Of a stretch of 64,000 bases of DNA, positions 16,083 to 24,285 are shown one piece after another; position 1 is the first letter of the stretch; every line of letters begins with the position of its first letter. The position numbers and the translations under genes are program-made. The notes below the pieces were generated by a model. The model worked only from the letters and a program-made list of their open reading frames with translations, made no database searches and was not told the origin of the DNA. The stretch is from Runella sp. MFBS21 (lineage in GTDB: Bacteria > Bacteroidota > Bacteroidia > Cytophagales > Spirosomataceae): assembly GCF_029433105.1 (NCBI RefSeq), contig NZ_JARNTW010000020.1, positions 1-64,000 on the forward strand, written 5' to 3'.

Positions 16083-17144
16083 ATGGGCTTTGGGGATAAA
16101 TTACTGTTCTTTTTTAGTGCATTAGGGGCGTTTAACGGTCTAATTCTGAGTCTTTATTTTTTCTTTTTTACGACAAAAAAACACCTGTCAAATTACTTAT
16201 TAGGGGCGTTGTTGTTGGTACTTAGTCTTCGAATTGGGAAATCAGTTGTGTATTTTTTTGACGCAAGTTTGCCCAAAATATACCTTCAACTTGGGCTTAC
16301 AGCCTGCTTTTTTATTGGCCCTTTTTTATATTTCTTCATAAGGGCCGAAATTCAACAAATTCAAAAGTTACCCAAATCGTGGATAGGACAAACGGCTTTT
16401 TGGGCTTTCGTCATTGTGGTGGTCGGAGTGGTGTATCCTTATCAAGCGGTTCCTTACTGGTGGAGGCATTACATCATCCCGCTTATTTATTTGCAGTGGG
16501 GAATTTACGTCATTTTTTCGGGGGGAGTAATTTGGCCGCTTCTTAAAAAAATACGGCAAAAAGAAAGCCTGAAAGCTTTTGAAAAATGGGTTTTAACCAT
16601 TTTTGGTGGCGTTTTGCTATTGTTTGTCTCCTACGTTTGGGCTATTTTAAATATCATCAAAGGAAGTTACATCTTTGGGGCGCTTTATTTTTCTCTCATC
16701 ATTTATCTGGTCGTGTTTATTTTGCTTTACCGTAAGAAAACCAACGATTTGTCTTCTTTTTCATCCCAAAAATACGTCGATAAAAAAATGGATGAGCAGG
16801 AAGTTGCGTTGGTGGTTGGGAAGCTAAAGCGCGCGATGGAAGAGAAAATGCTTTATAAAGACCCCAATCTGAAATTGAACGACCTTGCCAAAGAAATTAA
16901 CCTTTCGGGGCATCAATTGTCGCAGCTTTTAAACGACAACTTGGAGAAAAACTTCTCCCTGTTTGTCAACGAATACCGAATTGAAGAAGCCTGTAAAATG
17001 CTTTCGATGAACGTGCCACTTACCATTGATGCCATTGGAGACGAAGTAGGGTTTAATGCGAAATCTACCTTTTTTGCTGCTTTCAAAAAGATTAAAGGCT
17101 TGACTCCCAGCGCTTACCAAAAACAACAAATTCCAGATTTATAA
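16083..17144 (+). CDS. AraC-family regulator with N-terminal seven-helix membrane domain
   Basis: A 353-residue protein. The first 225 residues contain about seven hydrophobic helices (LLFFFSALGAFNGLILSLYF first, IYLVVFILLY last). An AraC DNA-binding domain follows at about 245-350 (LNDLAKEINLSGHQLSQLLN, IDAIGDEVGFNAKSTFFAAF). This one-component membrane sensor architecture is common in Bacteroidota. The DNA-binding part must work from the membrane. The downstream sugar dehydrogenase gene, 110 bp away on the same strand, is a candidate target. The signal is unknown. Confidence 0.9.
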   Translation: MGFGDKLLFFFSALGAFNGLILSLYFFFFTTKKHLSNYLLGALLLVLSLRIGKSVVYFFDASLPKIYLQLGLTACFFIGPFLYFFIRAEIQQIQKLPKSWIGQTAFWAFVIVVVGVVYPYQAVPYWWRHYIIPLIYLQWGIYVIFSGGVIWPLLKKIRQKESLKAFEKWVLTIFGGVLLLFVSYVWAILNIIKGSYIFGALYFSLIIYLVVFILLYRKKTNDLSSFSSQKYVDKKMDEQEVALVVGKLKRAMEEKMLYKDPNLKLNDLAKEINLSGHQLSQLLNDNLEKNFSLFVNEYRIEEACKMLSMNVPLTIDAIGDEVGFNAKSTFFAAFKKIKGLTPSAYQKQQIPDL

Positions 17145-17253
17145 AACCGTACTACTGATTTTAACTTCCTGAACTTTCATCACCAAAGTTTCTTGAATTT
17201 TTGAGGTGCAAAATGAAGCGTTTTCATTTTGATAAACTCTAAAGAACTTTACG

Positions 17254-18759
17254 ATGAAAAAAGGAACGTTGCTCCTAAGTTTATTGATCAGTTGCTTCTC
17301 GGCGTTTTGCCAAGATAACCTCACCGAAAGACAACAAATTGAGACTACGATTCAGCTCTATTTTGATGGCTGGGCAACTGGCGATACCACCAAAGTGGGG
17401 AAGGCCATGCACGCTTCTTGCCACCTGAAAAATTACCGAGATGGGAAGTTTATCGACTATTCAAGAAACCAGTACCTCAGCTTTTTCAAGCCACACCCAC
17501 GACCCAAAAACCTGACTACGCGCATTGTAACCATTGACGTAACCGACAATATGGGAAGCGCAAAAGTGGAAATCAGTACTGAAAAAGACCTGTTTACCGA
17601 TTATTTTAACCTCATGAAAACCAATGAAGGCTGGTTGATTGCGGATAAAGTTTCTACCCGAAAGTCGCACAGGGTCTTTGATATAAACGCTATTCAACTT
17701 CAAAAAGAAACCATTGTGGAAGGATTAAAACGTCCTTGGAGCATGGCTTTTATCTCCGAAGAAGAAGCACTGATTTCGGAAAAAGAGGGTGATTTAGTAC
17801 TGTTGAATTTAGTGACCAAAGAACGAAAAACGATTCAGGGCTTTCCGACCGACTTGGAAGATAGCCTTGGGGGTTTTGGAGATAACACGGGTAAGTTTGA
17901 GGTATTGCTTGACCCTGACTTTAAAAATAATAAATACCTCTACTTGTCTTATGCTGCCAAAAGTGCGAAAGGTAGAACCACCAAAATTATCAGAGCTGTG
18001 CTAAAAAATGGGGTTTTGAGCCAAATAAAAGTACTTTTTGTGGCCGAACCTTTTACGTCTGAACGTGTACATTATGGTGGAGGAATGGCCTTCGGTAGCG
18101 ACGGGAAATTGTATTTTACCATTGGCGAACGGCTATTCAACGAAAAAGATGAGCCTGCACTTCCCATTGCTCAAAATAAAGAAGACAAACGAGGTAAAAT
18201 ATACCGCATCAACCCTGACGGAACGATTCCTAACGATAACCCTACTTTTAGAGAAAAAGCCATTGCTGGTTTGTACGCCATGGGGATTCGGGCTGCGCAA
18301 GGAATCACCCTAAATCCTAAAACCAACCAACTTTGGTTTAGTGAGCACGGAACGCACCAAGGTGATGAAATCAATGTGCTCAAGGCGGGGGCTAATTACG
18401 GTTGGCCAATGAAAACCACAGGGAAGTATCGTTTTGCCGAATTTGACCCAAAGCCTATTGCGGGAAATGTTTACACCGACCCCGTTTGGTCGTGGTCTCA
18501 AACGGTTGCGCCTACAGGATTGCATTTTTATGCGGGTAGCGAATTTGCCGCTTGGAATCAAAACTTGCTCGTGGGTGGCTTGGCAAAAGGCAGTTTGTGG
18601 CGGTTGGTGATTGAAGGCGAAACCGTGAAGAGTGCCGAAGAACTGTTTGTCAATGACCGCTTGAGAATCCGTAAAGTGATACAAAGCCCGTTGGGGAAAT
18701 TGTACCTGCTTTCGGACGAGGTGAATGGGAAGGTGATTAGGGTTAGGAATGCGGGATAA
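17254..18759 (+). CDS. Exported PQQ-type sugar dehydrogenase with an N-terminal NTF2/lumazine-binding-like domain
   Basis: A 501-residue protein. The signal peptide MKKGTLLLSLLISCFSAFCQ is followed at about 24-140 by an NTF2-like 'putative lumazine-binding' domain (IQLYFDGWATGDTTKVGKAM, MKTNEGWLIADKV). A glucose/sorbosone dehydrogenase beta-propeller follows at about 150-500 (RPWSMAFISEEEALISEKEG, FTIGERL, GIRAAQGI, SEHGTHQGDEINV). The propeller family oxidises aldoses in the periplasm, usually with PQQ. The N-terminal domain is not part of the standard enzyme, which is about 380 residues as in the second copy at 50876. The added domain may bind a ligand or aid assembly. Confidence 0.87.
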   Translation: MKKGTLLLSLLISCFSAFCQDNLTERQQIETTIQLYFDGWATGDTTKVGKAMHASCHLKNYRDGKFIDYSRNQYLSFFKPHPRPKNLTTRIVTIDVTDNMGSAKVEISTEKDLFTDYFNLMKTNEGWLIADKVSTRKSHRVFDINAIQLQKETIVEGLKRPWSMAFISEEEALISEKEGDLVLLNLVTKERKTIQGFPTDLEDSLGGFGDNTGKFEVLLDPDFKNNKYLYLSYAAKSAKGRTTKIIRAVLKNGVLSQIKVLFVAEPFTSERVHYGGGMAFGSDGKLYFTIGERLFNEKDEPALPIAQNKEDKRGKIYRINPDGTIPNDNPTFREKAIAGLYAMGIRAAQGITLNPKTNQLWFSEHGTHQGDEINVLKAGANYGWPMKTTGKYRFAEFDPKPIAGNVYTDPVWSWSQTVAPTGLHFYAGSEFAAWNQNLLVGGLAKGSLWRLVIEGETVKSAEELFVNDRLRIRKVIQSPLGKLYLLSDEVNGKVIRVRNAG

Positions 18760-18838
18760 GTTTCAACTTTTCTCCCTTTTGAACCGATTTAATTGCTTGA
18801 ATGTTTACGGGAGTATATTTGAATTTTACAACACAAAG

Positions 18839-19744
18839 ATGAGCATCACATCGGTAGAAGAATTTTACAATGAGATAGACCTTCCGTTTCCTGAGGGCTT
18901 CAAAAAAGAAATCGGGCATTTCAATGTATTTGAAATTGACGAATTTATCAGGGGGCTGCGTGAAAAAAATAGTATGCCCTACAATCGTCGGGCCTATTAT
19001 AAAATTAGCCTTATCCTTGGGAAAAACCGTGCTGAATATGCCGATAAAGTCATTGACATCGAAGAAAATGCGTTGCTCTTTGCTACTCCTTTGATACCGT
19101 ATCATTATGTGCCACAAGATGCCGATCAAAGCGGCCATTTTTGCGTGTTTACTCCCGACTTTATGCTCAAAAGTAAGACGGGAATCTCTTTGGATGACTT
19201 GCCAATTTTTCGACCAGACGGCTTTCCCATTTTCAAATTGAATGATGAGAATGTGGAAGAGCTCAAGGCAATATTTAAAAAAATGCACCGCGAAATCGTG
19301 TCTGATTATGCGTACAAGTACGATTTACTCCGTAATTATGTTCTTGAATTGATTCATTTTGGACAAAAATTGCAACCTGCAACGGCCCTGTATTCTTCGC
19401 ATAATGCCGCGGCGAGGGTTTCTTCTTTGTTTCTTGAATTGTTGGAAAGACAATTTCCGATTGATACGCCGCATCAAAAACTCAGCCTACGCACTGCGAA
19501 AGATTATGCCGATCGCTTATCGGTACACGTAAATCATTTGAATAAAGTGCTAAAAGATAACACTGGAAAAACGACGACGGAGATTATTGGTAGTCGTGTG
19601 ACGCAAGAAGCCAAAATACTCCTTCGACAAACCGATTGGCACGTTTCGGAAATTGCGTATTCGTTGGGTTTTGAAGAAGTTGCCCATTTTTCTAATTTCT
19701 TTAAACGCCATACTTCTATTTCACCTGCTCAATTTAGAGCGTAG
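18839..19744 (+). CDS. AraC-family regulator, paralogue B of an AraC-SDR cassette
   Basis: The start at 18839 gives 301 residues, the same length as the paralogue at 6788. Shared motifs include IGHFNVF, YYKISLILGKNRAEYADK, QSGHFCVFTPDF, YADRLSVHVNHLNKVLKD and EIAYSLGFEEVAHFSNFFKR. The upstream in-frame codon at 18749 overlaps the sugar dehydrogenase end and adds residues absent from the paralogue. An SDR gene follows after 101 bp. The gap holds two 12-bp direct repeats with a 21-bp period, a typical AraC operator. Confidence 0.9.
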   Translation: MSITSVEEFYNEIDLPFPEGFKKEIGHFNVFEIDEFIRGLREKNSMPYNRRAYYKISLILGKNRAEYADKVIDIEENALLFATPLIPYHYVPQDADQSGHFCVFTPDFMLKSKTGISLDDLPIFRPDGFPIFKLNDENVEELKAIFKKMHREIVSDYAYKYDLLRNYVLELIHFGQKLQPATALYSSHNAAARVSSLFLELLERQFPIDTPHQKLSLRTAKDYADRLSVHVNHLNKVLKDNTGKTTTEIIGSRVTQEAKILLRQTDWHVSEIAYSLGFEEVAHFSNFFKRHTSISPAQFRA

Positions 19745-19760
19745 AAGAAGGGATATTTGA

Positions 19761-19793
19761 TTTTTGCAAACATTGCTTTCGTTTTTGCAAACA
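19761..19793 (+). promoter_or_regulatory. Two 12-bp direct repeats spaced 21 bp, AraC-type operator
   Basis: TTTTTGCAAACA occurs at 19761-19772 and again at 19782-19793. The 21-bp period is two helical turns, as in the classic araI half-sites. The repeats lie between the AraC gene and its neighbouring SDR gene. The first copy aligns with TTTTTGCA at 7694-7701 in the paralogous cassette. Confidence 0.7.
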
Positions 19794-19845
19794 GCGAGCC
19801 CGTAATTCCTCGCAATTTTGCATCAACAAATTAATCACATATCCC

Positions 19846-20601
19846 ATGAACAAAATTGCATTAGTAACGGGCGGAAGCCGTGGATTAGGAAAAGATGAAG
19901 CCCTTCAGTTGGCAAAAAAAGGTTTTGATGTTGTAATTACCTATCAAAGCAACGAAATTGAAGCCCAAAAGGTAGTTGTAGAAATTCAAAAGTTAGGACA
20001 GAAAGCAGCGGCTTTGCCGTTAGATATTTCATCGACGAACAACTTTAATGCGTTTGTCGATGAATTGCAACGAGCACTAAGCGAAACATTTGGTACTCAA
20101 AAAATGGATGTTCTCATCAATAATGCGGGAACTGGACATTACGGTGCTTTTGCAGATACTACCGAGGAGGATTTTGATAAAATGGTCAATATTCATTTGA
20201 AAGCGCCTTATTTTTTGACCCAAAAACTGCTGCCTTTGATAAATGATGGTGGTGTAATTTTAAATACCTCGTCGGGGTTAGCTCGTTTTTCATACCCTGG
20301 CTCGTCGGCCTACGCTATGATGAAGTCGGGGATAGAAACACTAACGCGCTACCAAGCCGCAGAGTTAGGAAATCGAAAAATTAGGGTAAACGTGATTGCG
20401 CCAGGCGCTATTGCGACCGATTTTGGCGGAGGTAGAGTTCGGGACAACCAAGAACTGAACGGAGCCATCGCCTCCCGAACAGCGCTTGGCCGAGTGGGTT
20501 TAGCCGATGATATTGGAAGTGTGGCTGCTTTTTTGTGTAGCGACGAGGCGAAGTGGATTAACGGCCAACGCATAGAGGTTTCGGGGGGAATCCACCTTTA
20601 A
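19846..20601 (+). CDS. Short-chain dehydrogenase/reductase (classical SDR)
   Basis: A 251-residue classical SDR with cofactor loop TGGSRGLG at residues 8-15, NNAGTG, the catalytic Ser in LNTSSG and Tyr/Lys in SAYAMMK. The C-terminus has NGQRIEVSGG. It is the second gene of an AraC-SDR cassette and is likely activated through the direct repeats at 19761-19793. It belongs to a different SDR subfamily from the gene at 7786 (251 against 280 residues, different C-terminus), so the partner SDRs may have been swapped. Confidence 0.9.
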   Translation: MNKIALVTGGSRGLGKDEALQLAKKGFDVVITYQSNEIEAQKVVVEIQKLGQKAAALPLDISSTNNFNAFVDELQRALSETFGTQKMDVLINNAGTGHYGAFADTTEEDFDKMVNIHLKAPYFLTQKLLPLINDGGVILNTSSGLARFSYPGSSAYAMMKSGIETLTRYQAAELGNRKIRVNVIAPGAIATDFGGGRVRDNQELNGAIASRTALGRVGLADDIGSVAAFLCSDEAKWINGQRIEVSGGIHL

Positions 20602-20607
20602 AAATGG

Positions 20608-20973
20608 TTAAGAACTCGTTTCGTCAAAATAGCTAATTGCGACGCTGATGAGGGTCAAAATCGAATAGATAACGGCGAAACGAGTTTTTTCTAGCCCTAT
20701 AAAGGCTAATGTCCCGAGCGAAAACATCGCGATTTTGAACAGATTTAACCACGGAAATCGAATGCGCATGGAAGATTTGGGGGCGGCGTATATTCCCCAA
20801 AGTGCAGCAACTGCAACAAAAAGTATGATGGCAAACGCCCACTTGGTCAATATCGTTTTTCCAGAGGAATAACCCCAAAAGGCAACACTAAAAATAAGGA
20901 CAAGCTCCAACCCAAAGGCTAACAGGTAATTGATGTAGCGGAGAGTTTGCATGGGTAGTTGAGGTTTGGTCAT
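20608..20973 (-). CDS. YrdB-like (DUF2568) membrane protein
   Basis: A 121-residue inner-membrane protein with four hydrophobic segments. The family features are INYLLAFGLELVLIFSVAFWGY, WGIYAAPKSSMRI and a C-terminal TRFAVIYSILTLISVAISYF. DUF2568/YrdB function is unknown. It is convergent with the SDR gene at 19846, 6 bp apart. The start at 20973 could instead be Met7 (20955). Confidence 0.8.
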   Translation of the reverse strand: MTKPQLPMQTLRYINYLLAFGLELVLIFSVAFWGYSSGKTILTKWAFAIILFVAVAALWGIYAAPKSSMRIRFPWLNLFKIAMFSLGTLAFIGLEKTRFAVIYSILTLISVAISYFDETSS

Positions 20974-21042
20974 TTGGTGGCACGAATGTATTTAAAATGA
21001 CACAAACTTTTCCCTTTTTGACTTTTAATTGATATTGTGTAT

Positions 21043-21073
21043 AAAAAAAGCCGCTCCTAGGAACGGCTTTTTA
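21043..21073 (-). terminator. Intrinsic terminator of the nitroreductase gene
   Basis: AAAAAGCCG and CGGCTTTTT are the arms of a GC-rich hairpin with a TCCTAGGA apex. Read on the minus strand it ends in a run of T directly after the nitroreductase stop at 21074. Confidence 0.8.
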
Positions 21074-21706
21074 CTAATTTATTTCTACGACTAATTCCTC
21101 TAGAGGACGTCGATATTTTGGCATCGGTAAATTCCAATCAGTTACGGTATCTCGGTAGCCTAGGGGTAGCAAAATCTGACTTTTTAGGCCATAAGTGTTT
21201 AATTCAAGGAGTTGATCTAATTCGGCGTTGTTGAAACCTTCCATCGGAGTCGAATCTATACCTACTTCTGCGGCGGCCACCATTGCCATAGAGGCCGAAA
21301 TATAGGTTTGGCGAGCTAGGTGGTTGGCCTGCCATGTTTCGCCAAGAGGAGTGTACAGGTCTAAAAGTAATTTTTTATAATCTTCAAGCTGATTCGTAGT
21401 CATTCCTCTGCCTATTTCTACTTTTCGGAAAGTTTCCGATAATCGCTCTTCCGAGTATTTGTCCCAGCTAGCAAAAACCAATAAATGCGAGCATTCGTTG
21501 ATTTGGGGCTGATTCATGGCAATGACCTTTATTTTGTCAAGAAGTGTTTTTTCGCTAATGACGAAAATTTTGTAAGCCTGCAAACCAGATGATGAAGGTG
21601 CCAAGCGTGCTGCTTCTAAAATGTAATCCAGCTTTTCTTTGGGGATGAGTTGGCCGTTATACCTTTTGGTGGCATATCTCCATTGGAGAATTTCATGTGT
21701 ATTCAT
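21074..21706 (-). CDS. Nitroreductase-family NAD(P)H oxidoreductase
   Basis: A 210-residue FMN-dependent nitroreductase of the NfsB/YdgI type. The N-terminal flavin-binding motif is WRYATKRYNGQ at residues 9-19 and APSSSGLQAYKIFV follows near 36. The C-terminal region has LLPLGYRDTVTDWNLPMPKYRRP. Enzymes of this family reduce quinones, nitroaromatics or flavins in the cytoplasm. It is divergent from an HxlR regulator, a standard pairing for electrophile-responsive control. Paired inverted repeats lie in the 100-bp gap. Confidence 0.92.
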   Translation of the reverse strand: MNTHEILQWRYATKRYNGQLIPKEKLDYILEAARLAPSSSGLQAYKIFVISEKTLLDKIKVIAMNQPQINECSHLLVFASWDKYSEERLSETFRKVEIGRGMTTNQLEDYKKLLLDLYTPLGETWQANHLARQTYISASMAMVAAAEVGIDSTPMEGFNNAELDQLLELNTYGLKSQILLPLGYRDTVTDWNLPMPKYRRPLEELVVEIN

Positions 21707-21722
21707 TTGATTTTATATTTAT

Positions 21723-21778
21723 TTTTTGTCAAAAGTAGGGACAAAAAGTAACTATGTGTATATTTGTCATAGAGACAA
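21723..21778. promoter_or_regulatory. Two TTGTC/GACAA operators overlapping divergent -7 boxes
   Basis: TTTTTGTC-N9-GACAAAAA (21723-21747) covers the minus-strand box TACTTTTG of the nitroreductase. TTGTC-N5-GACAA (21764-21778) overlaps the plus-strand box TATATTTG of the HxlR gene. The two centres are 36 bp apart. The layout suggests repression of both promoters by HxlR. Confidence 0.6.
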
Positions 21779-21806
21779 TAAATCAACCAAATAACTTACA
21801 AGAAAC

Positions 21807-22166
21807 ATGATGACAAAAGAGAAATCAAGTGAATGCCACGGTACAATTAGGGCAATTCATGATGTTATGGACATCATTGGAGGTCGATGGAAAATTTCTA
21901 TTATTGCTTGTTTATGCTTTGATAATATGCGGTACAGCGATTTGCTTAGAAAAGTGGAGGGGATTTCGGGTAAAGTATTGAGTCGGGAATTGAAAGATTT
22001 GGAAATCAATCAGTTGATAGCCAGAACTGTCATTAGTACACAGCCATTTGCGGTAGAATACTCCATGACCGAGTATGGAAGAAGCTTAAAAGAAATGACG
22101 GAGGTTATTGCAAGTTGGGGTATAGCCCATCGAGCCAGAATAATGGAGCATGAAGTTGTAGCTTGA
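21807..22166 (+). CDS. HxlR-family transcriptional regulator
   Basis: A 119-residue winged-helix regulator. The family pattern is clear: a Cys near the N-terminus (SSECHGTIRAIHDVMDIIGGRWKI), then LRKVEGISGKVLSRELKDLE and the wing at VEYSMTEYGRSL. The N-terminal Cys is a candidate redox or electrophile sensor as in HypR/QorR-type members. It faces the nitroreductase gene and probably represses it. ATG codons at 21807 and 21810 are equally possible. Confidence 0.92.
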   Translation: MMTKEKSSECHGTIRAIHDVMDIIGGRWKISIIACLCFDNMRYSDLLRKVEGISGKVLSRELKDLEINQLIARTVISTQPFAVEYSMTEYGRSLKEMTEVIASWGIAHRARIMEHEVVA

Positions 22167-22211
22167 AATGAGTGCTAAAAATGAGGTTCTCGAAGAAGGA
22201 GAACATTGCTG

Positions 22212-22670
22212 TCAAAAATGTATTTTCATTCCTTCATGACTTGCCCGAAACCCTAAGTTTTCGTAAAAACGAATGGCCTCGGGTCGTTTTTTGTCCGTGG
22301 TAAGTTGGAGAAGGTGAGCGCCGCGTTCTGTAGAACGTTGAATTGCCCATTCAAAAAAAAGGTGTCCGATACCTTGACCACGATAATCTTTTCTAATACG
22401 CACGGCCTCAATTTGAGCTCTGATTCCACCTTGGTAGGTCAAATATGGGATGAAAGTCAATTGTAAAGTTCCAATAATTTCGGCGTTTTCGTTTTCAACA
22501 ATAATCAATTCTTGGTTTTCATCTTTATCAATGTTGGCGAATGCTTGGTAATAAATTTCGGGAAGTGGGTCTCGAAAATCTTCACGCAATTGCCCTAAAT
22601 CATCATCGGCCAACATTTGTACAATGAAAAATACGTCTTCTTTCGTGGCTTTTCTAAATATTAAATTCAT
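22212..22670 (-). CDS. GNAT-family N-acetyltransferase
   Basis: A 152-residue GCN5-related acetyltransferase. It has strand beta4 GTLQLTFIPYLT, the acetyl-CoA loop RKDYRGQGIGHLFFEWAI (R-x-x-G-x-G) and the C-terminal IRFYENLGFRASHEG. It probably acetylates a small amine; the substrate is unknown. It is convergent with the HxlR gene and 31 bp downstream of the AraC gene stop on the same strand. Confidence 0.9.
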   Translation of the reverse strand: MNLIFRKATKEDVFFIVQMLADDDLGQLREDFRDPLPEIYYQAFANIDKDENQELIIVENENAEIIGTLQLTFIPYLTYQGGIRAQIEAVRIRKDYRGQGIGHLFFEWAIQRSTERGAHLLQLTTDKKRPEAIRFYENLGFRASHEGMKIHF

Positions 22671-22700
22671 AGAGGAATAGTAAAAAAGGAACAGACAAAT

Positions 22701-23540
22701 TTACAAAATAGGAGCTACATTTTTTCGGAAGGCGGTAGGATTGTTGCCCGTGTATTTTCGGAATTGTTTGCAAAAATGACTTTCGTCCGTAAAACCAAAT
22801 TCATGCGCAATTTCGGTCAAGGTCATGGAGCTGTAGAGAAGCCTAGCTTCAATCAACTTGATGCGATGCTTTATGATAAATTGTTTGAGCGATTCTCCCG
22901 TTTGTTTTTTAAAAAAGATACTTACGTAAGTCGGCGCTAGGTGAAACTCCTCGGCAATTCGTTCCATACTGAGTTTTTCGGGCTCATAAATATGCTGTTT
23001 GATGTACCTCAATATCGCTTCGGCGGCATTCGATTCTTCCGATTTGGCGGGAGTTTGTTGGGAGAGGTTACGAGCCAAAATCAGCAAAATACTTCGCATC
23101 AAACTATCACGTAGTATCTCAAAATGTGCTGAGTGAGGGTTATCGTATTCATTTTCAAGTACTTTGAGAAGTTGATGTAGTTTCTCTTTTTCTTGCTTGT
23201 CATGCACAATGCTTCCTCGGCTTTGGGTAGAAGTAAACAACAACGATTGAAAAATTTGTTGCCAATATTTATCAGTATCTGTTTTGCTATACGATTCATT
23301 AAATCTAATAAAACAAAACTCAGTAATCGACTGTATATCAAACGAATGGAAGTCTTCTGGACCTAACAAAAATACATCTCCTTGCCCGTAAGGGTAAGTA
23401 TTGCCATTGATGTTGTGGACACCAAACCCCTTCAGAATAAAGATGATTTCGTAATAGGTATGCTTGTGTACGGGGTGTTCCCACTGAGAAGCTTCAAAAT
23501 GGTAAATGTTAAAGGGAGTGTGCAAAACGTAGCGTTTCAT
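22701..23540 (-). CDS. AraC-family regulator with cupin sensing domain
   Basis: The start at 23540 gives 279 residues. The N-terminal cupin has PVHKHTYYEIIFILKGFGVHN and PYGQGDVFLLGPEDFHSF, the arrangement of sugar-responsive AraC proteins. The C-terminal DNA-binding part has MERIAEEFHLAPTYVSIFFKK and LTEIAHEFGFTDESHFCKQF. The upstream codon at 23597 adds 19 residues before the cupin and is unlikely. Dabb and DUF1080 genes lie divergently beyond a 307-bp region and could be its targets. Confidence 0.9.
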   Translation of the reverse strand: MKRYVLHTPFNIYHFEASQWEHPVHKHTYYEIIFILKGFGVHNINGNTYPYGQGDVFLLGPEDFHSFDIQSITEFCFIRFNESYSKTDTDKYWQQIFQSLLFTSTQSRGSIVHDKQEKEKLHQLLKVLENEYDNPHSAHFEILRDSLMRSILLILARNLSQQTPAKSEESNAAEAILRYIKQHIYEPEKLSMERIAEEFHLAPTYVSIFFKKQTGESLKQFIIKHRIKLIEARLLYSSMTLTEIAHEFGFTDESHFCKQFRKYTGNNPTAFRKNVAPIL

Positions 23541-23609
23541 CGAAAGTAAGTGCGTTATTTTTACCAAAATAACATGGATTTTTACAGAAATTAACAACTA
23601 CTTCCTTTC

Positions 23610-23743
23610 TAATTTTGCATTAACGATGTTTTAAGGCATTTTTCTGCAATTAACCTATGATGAAATTTTACAGATAAGTACAGTGCTTATGCTAAGCACA
23701 AATTATTGTTTTTGACTTCGCTGCTTGTGGTGAAGTCAAAAAC
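23610..23743 (+). other. Gene-free leader-like region with two tandem hairpins
   Basis: The stretch 23541-23847 has no gene. On the plus strand it holds a -7-like TAATTTTG (23610-23617), a hairpin GTGCTTA-tgc-TAAGCAC (23683-23699), then a perfect 12-bp-arm hairpin GTTTTTGACTTC / GAAGTCAAAAAC (23708-23719, 23732-23743). Transcription from the box would give a leader of about 225 nt before the Dabb gene. It could be a structured leader, a small RNA, or operators for the AraC gene. Confidence 0.4.
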
Positions 23744-23847
23744 CCTGTATCTAATCGGTAGAGTTCTCGGATAGATAAGTTGCCCTGACGTAGTTCAAAC
23801 TTAAGAACCCAAAATTGAAGGAGAAACAAACTTAAAAGTTACAGAGA

Positions 23848-24249
23848 ATGAAATTGATAAAAAGACGAGCACTACTTAAAAAAGTAGCCCTTGCTTCCAC
23901 AACTTCTGTGATTGGGCTCACGGCTGAAGCCAAAAAGGATAAAAAGGTGTTTGTGCACCATGTGTATTTTTGGTTGAAAAACCCCGCAAGTGAAGCCGAC
24001 CGTAAAAAACTCATCGAAGGCTTAACGGCACTAGCGAAGGTACCAACGATTCGGATGCACAACATTGGCACGCCTGCAACCACCAATCGTAGCGTTATCG
24101 AGCGCAGCTATGCCGTGTCTTGGTTGTGCTTTTTTGACAATTTGGAAGAAGAAGAAGTTTACCAAAAACACCCTATTCACCTCAAGTTTGTAGAAGATTA
24201 CTCGCACCTTTGGGAAAAGGTCATTGTGTATGATTCGGTGCAGATTTAA
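23848..24249 (+). CDS. Exported Dabb (stress-responsive A/B barrel) protein
   Basis: A 133-residue protein. Residues 1-28 look like a twin-arginine-type leader (KLIKRRALLKKVALAST). The Dabb domain follows with VHHVYFWLKNP at its start and HPIHLKFVEDYSHLWEKVIVYD at its end, a ferredoxin-like dimeric barrel. Exported Dabb proteins of this size are frequent in Bacteroidota sugar-utilisation loci. The DUF1080 gene starts 36 bp downstream, so the two are probably one transcript. Its exact activity is unknown. Confidence 0.87.
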   Translation: MKLIKRRALLKKVALASTTSVIGLTAEAKKDKKVFVHHVYFWLKNPASEADRKKLIEGLTALAKVPTIRMHNIGTPATTNRSVIERSYAVSWLCFFDNLEEEEVYQKHPIHLKFVEDYSHLWEKVIVYDSVQI

Positions 24250-24285
24250 CCACAAAAAATCCCCTACCTTATAACTTCTTATCTC

